From: Candidatus Blautia intestinigallinarum
GTDB taxonomy: Bacteria > Bacillota > Clostridia > Lachnospirales > Lachnospiraceae
Assembly: GCA_019112635.1 (NCBI GenBank)
Contig: DXIX01000023.1
Coordinates: 1-64,000, forward strand
Length of the DNA: 64,000 nucleotides
Direction: 5' to 3'
The stretch's first letter is position 1. Each line of letters begins with the position of its first letter. Positions 53,134-61,869 of this stretch are shown here, piece by piece. The notes below the pieces were generated by a model. It was not told the origin of the DNA, did not search any database, and was given only the letters and a program-made list of their open reading frames with translations. The position numbers and the translations under genes were made by a program.

Positions 53134-54219
53134 ATGAGTGAAAAATTAAAAGTTGGTATCTTAGGTGCAACGGGAATGGTGGGACAGAGATTCATCTCTC
53201 TTCTGGACGGACATCCATGGTTTGAGGTAGTGACTCTGGCTGCCAGTGCAAGAAGCGCAGGTAAGACTTATGAGGAAGCAGTGGGCGGACGTTGGAAAAT
53301 GGATAATCCGATGCCGGAAGCTGTGAAGAAGATTGTTGTGATGAATGTCAACGAAGTTGAGAAAGTTGCGGCTACTGTAGATTTTGTATTCTCTGCTGTG
53401 GACATGTCCAAAGAGGAGATCCGTGCAATCGAGGAAGCTTATGCCAAGACAGAGACTCCGGTTGTATCCAACAACAGCGCACACCGCTGGACACCGGACG
53501 TTCCGATGGTTGTGCCGGAGATCAACCCGGAGCATTTCGATATCATTGAGACTCAGAAGAAACGTCTGGGAACCACCAGAGGATTTATCGCGGTAAAACC
53601 GAACTGTTCCATCCAGAGCTACGCGCCGGTACTGACCGCATGGAAAGAATTTGAGCCTTATGAGGTTGTGGTTTCTACATATCAGGCAATCTCTGGTGCA
53701 GGAAAGACCTTCAAAGACTGGCCGGAGATGGAGCACAACATTATCCCGTATATCGGCGGAGAAGAGGAGAAGAGCGAGAAAGAGCCTCTGAAGCTGTGGG
53801 GTAAGATTGAGAACGGCGAGATCGTTCCGGCAACCGAGCCAGTGATCACCAGCCAGTGTGTACGTGTTCCGGTACTGAATGGACATACTGCATCCGTATT
53901 TGTGAAATTTAGAAAGAAACCGACCAAAGAGCAGTTAATCCAGGCAATGAGAGAGTTCAAGGGACTTCCTCAGGAGCTGAACCTTCCGAGTGCTCCAAAT
54001 CCATTTATCCAGTATCTGGAGGAAGATAACCGTCCTCAGGTTACAGAAGATGTGAACTATGAGAATGGAATGGGTGTTTCTGTCGGACGTCTCAGAGAGG
54101 ACACCGTTTATGACTTCAAGTTTATCGGACTTTCTCACAATACTGTTCGCGGTGCGGCAGGCGGAGCGATCCTGTGTGCTGAGACACTGAAAGCGAAAGG
54201 TTACATCCAGAAAAAATAA
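53134..54219 (+). CDS. asd: Aspartate-semialdehyde dehydrogenase
   Basis: A 361-residue NADP-dependent enzyme that makes aspartate semialdehyde for lysine, threonine and methionine synthesis. GATGMVGQRF lies near residue 10 and the catalytic cysteine is C158 in KPNCSIQSY. Length and the VGGRWKMDNPMPE segment place it in the archaeal/fungal-type branch common in Clostridia. It has a separate upstream region from argH. Confidence 0.95.
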   Translation: MSEKLKVGILGATGMVGQRFISLLDGHPWFEVVTLAASARSAGKTYEEAVGGRWKMDNPMPEAVKKIVVMNVNEVEKVAATVDFVFSAVDMSKEEIRAIEEAYAKTETPVVSNNSAHRWTPDVPMVVPEINPEHFDIIETQKKRLGTTRGFIAVKPNCSIQSYAPVLTAWKEFEPYEVVVSTYQAISGAGKTFKDWPEMEHNIIPYIGGEEEKSEKEPLKLWGKIENGEIVPATEPVITSQCVRVPVLNGHTASVFVKFRKKPTKEQLIQAMREFKGLPQELNLPSAPNPFIQYLEEDNRPQVTEDVNYENGMGVSVGRLREDTVYDFKFIGLSHNTVRGAAGGAILCAETLKAKGYIQKK

Positions 54220-54225
54220 TTCAGT

Positions 54226-56244
54226 ATGAATAAAAAATCTTTGTTTATTGCGGAGAAGCCCAGTGTGGCGCAGGAATTCGCAAAAGTTTTAAAAGTAAAC
54301 GGCGGACGTCATGACGGCTATCTGGAGACAGAGAAATACGTGGTGACCTGGTGCGTAGGGCACCTGGTCACCATGAGTTATCCGGAAGCTTATGATGAGA
54401 AATACAAAAGGTGGAGTTTGGATACCCTGCCTTTTTTGCCGTGTGAATTTAAATATGAAGTGATCCCTTCTGTAAAGAAACAGTTTGAGATTGTGAGCCG
54501 CCTTCTGAATCGTGAAGATGTGGGCACGATCTATGTGTGTACAGACTCGGGGCGGGAGGGAGAGTATATCTACCGTCTCGTGGATCAGATGGCCCACGTC
54601 AGCGGGAAGGAAAAGAAGCGGGTGTGGATTGACTCTCAGACAGAGGAAGAGATTTTAAGGGGAATCCGTGAGGCGAAGGATTTGTCGGCCTATGACCATC
54701 TGGCGGACTCGGCTTATCTGCGGGCAAAAGAGGATTATCTCATGGGAATTAATTTCTCACGCCTTCTCACCCTGAAATATGGAAACAGTATCGCCAGCTA
54801 CCGGAAGACAAAATATCAGCCGATCTCCGTGGGACGTGTGATGACCTGTGTCCTGGGAATGGTGGTGCGAAGAGAGCGGGAGATCCGCAATTTTGTGAAA
54901 ACCCCCTTTTACCGGGTGATCAGTACCATGGATCTCTCTGGAAAGAAATTTGACGGGGAGTGGCGGGTCACGCAGAAGAGCCGGTATTTTCAGTATCCGA
55001 AATTATATAAGGAGAATGGATTTCTCAGGAAGCAGGATGCGGAACAACTGGTGAGGGAGTTGTCGAAGGAGCCAGTCACAGCAGTTGTGGAGAAAATCGA
55101 GAGAAAGAAAGAAAAAAAGAACCCTCCGCTTCTCTTTAACCTGGCGGAGCTGCAGAATGTATGTTCCAAGTTGTTCAAAATCAGTCCGGACGAGACTCTG
55201 CGGATTGCGCAGGATTTGTATGAGAAGAAGCTGGTGACCTATCCGAGAACGGACGCCAGGGTACTCTCCACCGCTGCGGCCAAGGAGATTGGAAAAAATC
55301 TGGCCGGACTTCAGAAATATCCGCCGGCCATGGAGGCTGCCGCGTCAATCTTGAGAGAGGGAACTCACAAAACGATCCTGAAAAGCCGTTATGTGAATGA
55401 TAAACAGGTGACAGACCATTATGCGCTGATTCCCACAGGGCAGGGGCTTCATGTCCTCGGCAAGCTTCCAGCGCTCTCTCAGCGGGTGTATGAGACTATC
55501 GTGAGGCGTTTTCTGTCTATTTTTTATCCGCCGGCGGTATATCAGAAAATCAGTCTGGTGACAGAGATTCAGACAGAGTCTTTTTTCAGCTCTTTTCGGG
55601 TGCTTCTGGAACCGGGATACTTAAAGATTGCCGCAAATTCTTCCGGGAGAAAAAACGGTGATGAGGAGGAAGGCCAGGAGACAGCCTGTGACGAAGCTCT
55701 TTTGAAAGCATTGCAGGGACTGCGCAAGAGTGCTATACTTCCAGTAGACCGGCTGACGGTGAAGGAGGGCGAGACTTCTCCGCCGAAGCGATATAATTCC
55801 GGTTCCATGATTCTGGCCATGGAGAATGCGGGGCAGCTCATAGAGGATGAAGAACTTCGGGCCCAGATTAAAGGCAGCGGAATCGGGACAAGTGCCACAA
55901 GGGCGGAGATCCTGAAGAAGCTGTTTCATATTGAGTATCTGAAGCTGAATCAGAAGACGCAGATCATCACGCCGACGCTTTTGGGAGAGATGGTCTATGA
56001 TGTGGTGAACTGTTCCATCCGTTCCCTTCTGAATCCGGATCTGACAGCCAGCTGGGAAAAAGGTCTGACCTATGTGGCAGAGGGAAGCATTACCACGCAG
56101 GAATATATGGATAAGCTGGAAAACTTTATCCGAACCAGAACGGACCAGGTTATGGGGACGAATTACCAGTATGCACTGCGCAGATTTTATGCTGCTGCTG
56201 CTGCCTGTTATCCATCGTCAAAAACGAAAAAAGGGAGTAAATAA
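54226..56244 (+). CDS. topB: DNA topoisomerase III
   Basis: A 672-residue type IA topoisomerase. The Toprim domain opens with FIAEKPSVAQEFAKVL and contains the acidic CTDSGREGEYIYR motif; the active-site tyrosine is Y339 in VTYPRTDAR. No C-terminal zinc fingers follow. Chromosomal TopB enzymes decatenate replicating DNA; plasmid and conjugative forms also exist, but the neighbours here are chromosomal. It begins six bases after asd, with no clear ribosome binding site, so it may rely on coupling. Confidence 0.92.
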   Translation: MNKKSLFIAEKPSVAQEFAKVLKVNGGRHDGYLETEKYVVTWCVGHLVTMSYPEAYDEKYKRWSLDTLPFLPCEFKYEVIPSVKKQFEIVSRLLNREDVGTIYVCTDSGREGEYIYRLVDQMAHVSGKEKKRVWIDSQTEEEILRGIREAKDLSAYDHLADSAYLRAKEDYLMGINFSRLLTLKYGNSIASYRKTKYQPISVGRVMTCVLGMVVRREREIRNFVKTPFYRVISTMDLSGKKFDGEWRVTQKSRYFQYPKLYKENGFLRKQDAEQLVRELSKEPVTAVVEKIERKKEKKNPPLLFNLAELQNVCSKLFKISPDETLRIAQDLYEKKLVTYPRTDARVLSTAAAKEIGKNLAGLQKYPPAMEAAASILREGTHKTILKSRYVNDKQVTDHYALIPTGQGLHVLGKLPALSQRVYETIVRRFLSIFYPPAVYQKISLVTEIQTESFFSSFRVLLEPGYLKIAANSSGRKNGDEEEGQETACDEALLKALQGLRKSAILPVDRLTVKEGETSPPKRYNSGSMILAMENAGQLIEDEELRAQIKGSGIGTSATRAEILKKLFHIEYLKLNQKTQIITPTLLGEMVYDVVNCSIRSLLNPDLTASWEKGLTYVAEGSITTQEYMDKLENFIRTRTDQVMGTNYQYALRRFYAAAAACYPSSKTKKGSK

Positions 56245-56245
56245 G

Positions 56246-56911
56246 ATGAAAGATTACACAATTGAGAATCTGTTGGATTTGAATGAGACCATTGCTAAAG
56301 ATTTGTTTGAGGGAAAGACGTATCCCTGGGAAGTGTTGTCCGAGATTGGTGATTTCATTCTGAAGCTGGGCGAGAGCCTGGATCCTGAGGAATATGAAAA
56401 AAGAGGGGAGAATGTGTGGGTTGCAAAGTCCGCGAAAATTGCCCCGACGGCTTATATCAATGGACCGGCGATCATCGGCAAGGAGGCGGAGATCCGTCAC
56501 TGTGCATTCATCCGCGGCAATGCCATCGTGGGAGAGGGCGCAGTTGTGGGAAATTCCACAGAGCTGAAAAATGTAGTGCTATTTAACAAAGTACAGGTTC
56601 CTCATTACAATTATGTGGGAGATTCCGTGCTGGGATTCCATGCGCACATGGGGGCCGGCTCCATCTGTTCCAATGTAAAAGCAGACAATCAGTCTGTGGT
56701 GATCCGTGCGGGAGAAGAGGAGATAAACACCCAGAGAAGAAAAGTGGGCGCGATTTTAGGAGATTGGGCGGATATCGGATGCGGCTCTGTCTTAAATCCG
56801 GGGACGGTGATCGGACGTCACACCAATGTATATCCTCTGTCGGCGATCAGAGGCTGTGTCCCGGCAGGACACATTTATAAAGACAAAGAACATATTGTGG
56901 AGAAACGATAA
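56246..56911 (+). CDS. Left-handed beta-helix (hexapeptide-repeat) transferase-like protein
   Basis: A 221-residue protein whose body (about 65-215) is a run of hexapeptide turns such as AKIAPTAYINGPAIIGKEAEI and CGSVLNPGTVIG, forming a left-handed beta helix. It resembles the C-terminal acetyltransferase part of nucleotide-sugar pyrophosphorylases, including the HAHMGAGSICSNVK stretch. The first 60 residues are helical and lack a pyrophosphorylase domain. GGGAG precedes ATG 56246, one base after topB's stop. It is probably an acyltransferase or a truncated relative used in cell-envelope metabolism. Confidence 0.82.
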   Translation: MKDYTIENLLDLNETIAKDLFEGKTYPWEVLSEIGDFILKLGESLDPEEYEKRGENVWVAKSAKIAPTAYINGPAIIGKEAEIRHCAFIRGNAIVGEGAVVGNSTELKNVVLFNKVQVPHYNYVGDSVLGFHAHMGAGSICSNVKADNQSVVIRAGEEEINTQRRKVGAILGDWADIGCGSVLNPGTVIGRHTNVYPLSAIRGCVPAGHIYKDKEHIVEKR

Positions 56912-56999
56912 GAGAAAAATGTTCCGCGAGGATGCGCAGGGATCCGGAGAAATATGATGTCAGTTGATACCGACCCGAATCCCGCGCCAAGACTCGCAG

Positions 57000-57272
57000 C
57001 TACCGGATCATTTTCATCAGGTTGATGATCTTATCCATCTTGGCAGCTTCCGCGGGGGACTGTCCCTGTTTTAAAACTTCGATGATCAGCTCCATTTCCG
57101 CGGAATTGAAATTTACCCCCTGGCTTTTTCCCTGACTGGCGGCCGCCATCAGAAAAGGAATCAGTTCAGAGGGATTTTTTTGTCCTCCCTGATCGGCCAG
57201 ACTCTGAAGAAGAGCGAGTTTGCTTTTGTCTACCCCGTTCAGACGGGGATCATTCATCCAGTCTTGTGACAT
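57000..57272 (-). CDS. Small hypothetical protein, 90 residues
   Basis: A helical, soluble protein with no known domain that I recognise. GTDKSK-type and Gln-rich segments are followed by a Lys/Met-rich end (KMDKIINLMKMIR). AGGTGATTCT before the ATG at 57272 supports this start over one 18 codons earlier. It lies 28 bases after another small minus-strand gene and is likely co-transcribed with it. Such pairs occur in Lachnospiraceae. Confidence 0.65.
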   Translation of the reverse strand: MSQDWMNDPRLNGVDKSKLALLQSLADQGGQKNPSELIPFLMAAASQGKSQGVNFNSAEMELIIEVLKQGQSPAEAAKMDKIINLMKMIR

Positions 57273-57300
57273 AGAATCACCTGTCTTTCTATAAAAAATA

Positions 57301-57657
57301 TTACGGTTCCCCTTCCGGATCGGCATGGAAGACTTCCAGCATCTGAACCATCACCAGAAGATTGATCATTTGATCAATATTTTCCTGGGTTCTTGGACCG
57401 CAGAATCTTCGGATGTCATTCAGCATACTCATAGGATCCAGAGAAGACGCAGGAGGAATCTCGCAGGCAGACAGATCGGCACCCGGATGGGAGAACAAAT
57501 CCATCGTATGCTTGAATTCCAGGAATTTTGTACACACAGATAAGATTCTCTGACCGTTTCCGGACAGATAAGGAAGGGAGGCCTTGAGCATCTGAAGGCT
57601 TCCGTCACAGACCATCTCGTCCAGAGTGGTCATGGGAATCGAATGTTCCTGACTCAT
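57301..57657 (-). CDS. Small hypothetical protein, 118 residues
   Basis: A mostly helical protein with no signal peptide, rich in Met and Leu, ending in DQMINLLVMVQMLEVF followed by an acidic tail. Its C-terminal region (RRFCGPRTQENIDQMINLL) loosely echoes the last helix of the downstream small protein, hinting at a related pair. GGAAAAG precedes the ATG at 57657. Function unknown. Confidence 0.62.
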   Translation of the reverse strand: MSQEHSIPMTTLDEMVCDGSLQMLKASLPYLSGNGQRILSVCTKFLEFKHTMDLFSHPGADLSACEIPPASSLDPMSMLNDIRRFCGPRTQENIDQMINLLVMVQMLEVFHADPEGEP

Positions 57658-57748
57658 AATCTTTTCCTTTTTTACACAGTCTATGAGGGAAAATTCGTCC
57701 TTATGACTGACCATTATGAAAAGGCAGACATATTCTAATAAAAAAAGA

Positions 57749-57779
57749 TGGCGCAGAAGTTTGTAGGAAAGATGCGCCA
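57749..57779 (-). terminator. Hairpin with a minus-strand T tract, between small genes
   Basis: TGGCGCA (57749-57755) pairs with TGCGCCA (57773-57779). On the minus strand it runs into TCTTTTTTT. It may stop read-through from the Cys/Gly-rich gene before the small minus-strand pair; on the plus strand it lies directly ahead of the ribosome site of the 46-residue gene. Confidence 0.5.
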
Positions 57780-57793
57780 AGGAGAGAGGGATC

Positions 57794-57934
57794 ATGGAAG
57801 AAAAGAAAGAAAAATTTGTGATTGATGGAAATGATGTCTACGAAATTGACCTGGAGTGCATGAGAAAAAAGCAAATGCAAAGAGAGGGGAATTCCTCCAA
57901 AGAGGAAACAGAAAAGAAAAAACAGGGGACTTGA
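57794..57934 (+). CDS. Small charged protein, 46 residues
   Basis: A short plus-strand gene with AAGGAGAGAGG just upstream of its ATG. The product is highly charged; its centre is FVIDGNDVYEIDLECM and its end is Lys/Glu-rich. Small proteins with the same VYEIDLxCM core are common in Lachnospiraceae, which argues for a real gene. No function is known to me. Its stop lies inside the hairpin at 57923-57947. Confidence 0.68.
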   Translation: MEEKKEKFVIDGNDVYEIDLECMRKKQMQREGNSSKEETEKKKQGT

Positions 57935-57947
57935 GAAAAGTCCCCTG
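57923..57947. terminator. Terminator between convergent small genes
   Basis: CAGGGGACTT (57923-57932) pairs with AAGTCCCCTG (57938-57947). On the minus strand the stem is followed by TTTTTTCTTTTC, a strong signal for the Cys/Gly-rich gene; on the plus strand the T tract is missing. Confidence 0.75.
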
Positions 57948-57959
57948 CCGGTATGCCTG

Positions 57960-58202
57960 TTAGCATCCGCCGAATCCATTGCCGCCGCAGCAGAGCAGAA
58001 GCAGGATCAGCAGCAGACAGCTGTTGTCGCCGCATCCGCAGCCATTGTTGTTATAGTTGCTGCCGCCGCAGAAATACATCAGTACGATGATCCACAGAAT
58101 ACAGCTGCAGCTGTTGCCGCCTCCGAAAAGTCCTGTTCCGCATCCGTTATCGCATCCATTGTCACATCCGCATCCACAGTTGGTTGCTGCTAAATCACTC
58201 AT
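57960..58202 (-). CDS. Cysteine- and glycine-rich small membrane protein, 80 residues
   Basis: The product has two Cys/Gly/Asn/Asp-rich segments (CGCGCDNGCDNGCG and GGSNYNNNGCGCGDNSC) and two hydrophobic stretches (CILWIIVLMYF and LLLILLLLCC). GGAGG seven bases before the ATG is a strong start. Similar high-cysteine proteins of unknown role are found in gut Firmicutes, some related to spore or coat proteins. The residue make-up would suit metal binding or disulfide cross-linking at a surface. Confidence 0.75.
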   Translation of the reverse strand: MSDLAATNCGCGCDNGCDNGCGTGLFGGGNSCSCILWIIVLMYFCGGSNYNNNGCGCGDNSCLLLILLLLCCGGNGFGGC

Positions 58203-58280
58203 GTTGAATCCTCCAAAATTTGATTACACTCCATCTTATGTCGCAGCCGGGGAATGGGTGACAGAAAAGAGGGGAAGAAT

Positions 58281-58310
58281 TTGACAGTGAAAAAGGAACA
58301 AGAGTATAAT
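58281..58310 (+). promoter_or_regulatory. Promoter of the MutS-like gene
   Basis: TTGACA (58281-58286) and TATAAT (58305-58310) are spaced by 18 bases. Transcription would start near 58317, downstream of the ATG at 58309, which rules that ATG out as the start. Confidence 0.8.
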
Positions 58311-58371
58311 GAACCCTGTGCCTGACATGCACAGAGATGTCGGCATTAGTCTGAAGAATCGGAGAAATTTT

Positions 58372-60066
58372 ATGAATCCTTATTTGACAGTCATTGGAGG
58401 GGCCTGCCTGTTTTTACTGGCAGCAGCCTGGCTGATAACCGCAGAAAACCGAAGACAGAAAAAAGAGCGGCTAAAGCAGATCAGGGAACAATTCGGTTCC
58501 GTCTGTGAACGGAGCTGTACCGGAGAGGAATTGGAGAGAATCTCAGCTTTTTCCCGGAGAGAAGACAGTAAAATTCCGGGATATCTGGATGATATCACCT
58601 GGAACGATCTGGAGATGGACACGATCTTTTCGAAGATAAACCGGACCATGTCCGCGCCGGGTGAAGAATACCTGTACCGGGTGCTGCGCCTGCCTAAACT
58701 TATGGAGACATCAGGGCATTTTCGCCAGATGATCCATTTCTTTCAGCAAAATGACAAGGCGAGGGAAGAGATGCAGCTGATTCTGGCCGATATCGGAAAG
58801 AAGACCCGGTACAATACAGAAGCTGCAGTGAGGAATCTGGAGCATGCTGCCAGGATTTCTTATCTTCCTCATTTAGTTCAGGCGGGAGCTTTGGCAGTCT
58901 CTCTGCTTCTTTTGGCGGTGTTTCCGGTGGCAGCGGTTTTTGCCACCTTTGCTCTTTTGGTCTTGAATGCGTTCACCTATCAGACGGGGAGAGACCGGAA
59001 AGCCTCCGAGCCCTGCATTCATCTGTTTGCCAGTCTGGGAAGGATTTTGGAAGCGGGGGGCAGACTGGAGAAGGTGGCCTGGCCGCAGGTTGAGAACAAC
59101 TGCAAGGCGGTGGCACGGATCCGGCGTGATCTGGGGAGATTCAGAAGGAGACTTTTTTGGTTTTCCGGCGGACAGGGAGCGGGAGGAAGTCTGGGAGGCT
59201 TGCTGCTGGACTATCTGAAACTGTTCTTTCACATTGACCTGATTGTATATCCTGGCCTTCTTGCTGAGGCAAAAAAGCACCAGTCAGAGTTTCAGGAACT
59301 TCTGGAAGCAGTGGGAGAGATGGATGCCGCAATCTGCGTCGCCTCTTTCAGGGAATGGCTTCCCTGGTATTGTGAGCCGGAATTTGACAGCAGTCCCAGT
59401 GGAAAAATAGAATTGGAAGAAGTGTATCATCCTCTGTTAAAGAATCCGGTGCCCAACACAATGGAGACTTCCGGACATATTCTTCTGACAGGTTCCAATG
59501 CCTCCGGAAAATCTACCTTCTTAAAGGCAGTGGCCGTGAATGGAATTCTGGCTCAGACAATTGACACCTGTACAGCGGCAAGATACCGGGCGCCTCGCTT
59601 CCAGATCTGTTCTTCCATCGCTTTAAGAGACAGCATTCAGGACGGTGAGAGCTATTTCATGGCAGAGATCCGCTCTCTGAAACGGATTATGGATTTCGCG
59701 CAAGGAGGAGTGCCCCTTCTGTGCGTGATTGATGAAGTTCTTAAAGGGACGAACACAATAGAACGTATTGCGGCTTCCAGCGGAATTCTGAGGAGCCTGG
59801 CGCGGCCGTCTGTGTACTGCCTGGCAGCGACACATGATCTGGAACTGACGGCGGTCCTGAAAAACTATTATGAGAATTACCATTTTGAGGAGACGGTAGA
59901 GGGGGAAGATGTCTGCTTTGGCTATAAACTGCGAAAAGGGCCTTCCACCAGCCGGAACGCACTGGTTCTGCTGGAAAAGGCCGGATACGGGAAGGAGACA
60001 GTGGAAGCCGCCCGGGTGGAGGCAGAACAATTCCAGAAGAGTGGAATTTGGGAGATTTTGAAATAA
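58372..60066 (+). CDS. Membrane-tethered MutS-family ATPase
   Basis: A 564-residue protein with an N-terminal membrane helix (about 4-22), a helical MutS core-like region that includes a further hydrophobic pair (about 168-205), and the MutS ATPase domain at the C terminus: Walker A GSNASGKST at 374-382, CVIDEVLKGTNTIER for Walker B and LAATHDLEL for the switch. The mismatch-recognition and connector domains of MutS are missing. Such proteins are widespread in Firmicutes; their function is not established. GGAGA before ATG 58372 and the promoter position decide the start. Confidence 0.86.
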   Translation: MNPYLTVIGGACLFLLAAAWLITAENRRQKKERLKQIREQFGSVCERSCTGEELERISAFSRREDSKIPGYLDDITWNDLEMDTIFSKINRTMSAPGEEYLYRVLRLPKLMETSGHFRQMIHFFQQNDKAREEMQLILADIGKKTRYNTEAAVRNLEHAARISYLPHLVQAGALAVSLLLLAVFPVAAVFATFALLVLNAFTYQTGRDRKASEPCIHLFASLGRILEAGGRLEKVAWPQVENNCKAVARIRRDLGRFRRRLFWFSGGQGAGGSLGGLLLDYLKLFFHIDLIVYPGLLAEAKKHQSEFQELLEAVGEMDAAICVASFREWLPWYCEPEFDSSPSGKIELEEVYHPLLKNPVPNTMETSGHILLTGSNASGKSTFLKAVAVNGILAQTIDTCTAARYRAPRFQICSSIALRDSIQDGESYFMAEIRSLKRIMDFAQGGVPLLCVIDEVLKGTNTIERIAASSGILRSLARPSVYCLAATHDLELTAVLKNYYENYHFEETVEGEDVCFGYKLRKGPSTSRNALVLLEKAGYGKETVEAARVEAEQFQKSGIWEILK

Positions 60067-60089
60067 TTCAGATTTTTTTAAAAATAGGG

Positions 60090-60119
60090 TTGACAAATGT
60101 GGGATTTTATCGTTATACT
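60090..60119 (+). promoter_or_regulatory. Promoter of the tyrS T-box transcript
   Basis: TTGACA (60090-60095) and TATACT (60114-60119) are spaced by 18 bases; the start would be near 60126, directly before the T-box leader. Confidence 0.75.
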
Positions 60120-60139
60120 ACAGTCAATTACTTTCATAT

Positions 60140-60404
60140 GTATCAGCATTGAGAAGAAGGAGTAATCTCAGGGATAGCGGACAGAGAACAGCCGGTTGGT
60201 GAGAGGCGTACGGGAAGACTGGGATGAATACATCTTTGAGCTTCGCACTGAACCGTAAGAGCAGTAGGCTGCGACGTGTTGACAGACGTTACACTGTCCG
60301 GGTATGTTGGTACCCATGGAGGCAGTCTGTGTGAGCAGTCTGTGAATGAAGGTGGTAACACGGGAAGTTCTCTCGTCCTTTTGGAAAGGACGGGAGTTTT
60401 TTTA
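60140..60404 (+). promoter_or_regulatory. Tyrosine T-box riboswitch
   Basis: The leader has the T-box sequence AAGGTGGTAACACGG (60349-60363) that pairs with the tRNA acceptor end, and a terminator stem CTCTCGTCCTTT (60370-60381) with AAAGGACGGGAG (60385-60396) followed by seven T residues. In the stem I specifier region GAATACA contains UAC (60229-60231), a tyrosine codon, in agreement with the downstream tyrS. Uncharged tRNA-Tyr should favour read-through into tyrS. Confidence 0.93.
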
Positions 60405-60492
60405 TACACGGAAATTCTTTTTGATTTTCAAGTGTAAAAGCCTATCAGCGGTTTTGTCCCGGTGAAAGAAAAGAGTTAAAGGAGGAAACATT

Positions 60493-61722
60493 ATGAAAAT
60501 TTTTGAAGAATTGCAGGCCAGAGGGCTGATTGCCCAGGTGACAGATGAGGAAGAGATTAAGGATCTTCTGAACGAGGGAAAGGCGACTTTTTACATTGGC
60601 TTTGATCCCACGGCGGACAGCCTTCATGTGGGACATTTTATGGCTTTGTGTCTGATGAAACGTCTGCAGATGGCAGGCAACCGTCCCATTGCTCTGCTGG
60701 GCGGCGGAACCGGAATGGTTGGGGATCCTTCCGGAAGAACCGATATGCGCCCCATGATGACAGTTGACACCATCAACCATAACATCGAATGCTTCAAAAA
60801 GCAGATGAGCCGTTTCATTGAGTTTGGTGAGGATAAGGCGATTATGGTCAACAATGCGGACTGGCTTTTGAAATTGAATTACGTAGACCTCCTAAGAGAA
60901 GTGGGTGCGCATTTCTCTGTCAACCGTATGCTGGCGGCAGAGTGTTACAAACAGCGTATGAAAGAGGGATTAAGCTTCTTCGAGTTTAACTACATGATTA
61001 TGCAGGCATACGATTTCTACCGTCTGTTCCTGGATTACGGATGTCAGATGCAGTTCGGTGGCGATGACCAGTGGAGTAATATGCTGGCCGGTACAGAGCT
61101 GATCCGCCGGAAGCTTCAGAAAAACGCATATGCGATGACTCAGACGCTTCTTCTGAATTCCGAGGGCAAGAAGATGGGTAAGACCCAGGCCGGTGCCGTA
61201 TGGCTGGATCCGGACAAGACCACACCTTTCGATTTCTACCAGTACTGGAGAAATGTGGATGACGCGGATGTGCTTCACTGTCTGAGACTTCTCACCTTCC
61301 TTCCGCTGGAACAGATCGATGAGATGGACAAATGGGAAGGCAGCCAGCTGAATCAGGCAAAAGAGATTCTGGCCCATGAGCTGACTTCTCTGGTACACGG
61401 CGAAGACGAGGCGAAGAAGGCTGAGGCCGGTGCCAAAGCACTCTTCATGGGCGGCGGAGATTCTGAACACATTCCTACCGTTGAGCTGACAGAGGAAGAT
61501 CTGGCAGAGGGATCCATCGATGTGATTTCCCTTCTGGTGAAGGCTGAGCTGGTGAATACCAGAAATGAAGGAAGACGTGCCGTTGAGAAAGATAAATGCG
61601 TCACCGTGGACGGTGAGAAAGTAACTGATATCAAATTCGAACTTGACAAGGAGAAACTGTCCGGAGATGGAATTCTTCTCGGAAAGGGCAAAAAGAGCTT
61701 CAAAAAGGTTTGCGTCAAATAG
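60493..61722 (+). CDS. tyrS: Tyrosyl-tRNA synthetase
   Basis: A 409-residue class I synthetase. The HIGH-type motif is HVGH at 45-48 and the KMSKS-type motif KMGKT at 227-231, as in bacterial TyrS. A C-terminal S4-like RNA-binding domain (about 340-405) contains the NEGRRAVEKDKCVTV segment. GGAGG stands just upstream. Controlled by the T-box ahead of it. Confidence 0.97.
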   Translation: MKIFEELQARGLIAQVTDEEEIKDLLNEGKATFYIGFDPTADSLHVGHFMALCLMKRLQMAGNRPIALLGGGTGMVGDPSGRTDMRPMMTVDTINHNIECFKKQMSRFIEFGEDKAIMVNNADWLLKLNYVDLLREVGAHFSVNRMLAAECYKQRMKEGLSFFEFNYMIMQAYDFYRLFLDYGCQMQFGGDDQWSNMLAGTELIRRKLQKNAYAMTQTLLLNSEGKKMGKTQAGAVWLDPDKTTPFDFYQYWRNVDDADVLHCLRLLTFLPLEQIDEMDKWEGSQLNQAKEILAHELTSLVHGEDEAKKAEAGAKALFMGGGDSEHIPTVELTEEDLAEGSIDVISLLVKAELVNTRNEGRRAVEKDKCVTVDGEKVTDIKFELDKEKLSGDGILLGKGKKSFKKVCVK

Positions 61723-61869
61723 ACAAATATGATATGATAGGGTTTAGTCTGAAACAGGCCACACACATGCTCATGTGTGATGGCCTGCTCAATTTTGATA
61801 CTAAATCCGGTTGGGCCTATGACGCCTGCGAGAGCATCTGTGTGCCAAACCGCCAAGGAGGAGAAAATA
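61710..61869 (+). promoter_or_regulatory. alaS promoter and structured leader RNA
   Basis: TTGCGT (61710-61715) and TATGAT (61733-61738), 17 bases apart, overlap the end of tyrS. The transcript can fold an outer stem GGGTTTAGT/ACTAAATCC (61740-61748 with 61800-61808) enclosing a 15-bp hairpin with one bulge (61755-61769 with 61773-61787). A second stem-loop (GGTTGGGC near 61809 with GCCAAACC near 61844) follows, before AAGGAGGAG at 61855-61863. It has no T-box motif. It may be a leader control element, or the hairpin may simply terminate tyrS transcripts. Confidence 0.55.

Noticed and set aside
54226-56244. topB as a marker of an integrated conjugative element
   Set aside because: No relaxase, type IV secretion, integrase or attachment repeats lie nearby, and the neighbours are housekeeping genes.
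61740-61869. T-box riboswitch for alaS
   Set aside because: The conserved GGTGG-type T-box sequence and the long stem I are missing, unlike the clear T-box before tyrS.
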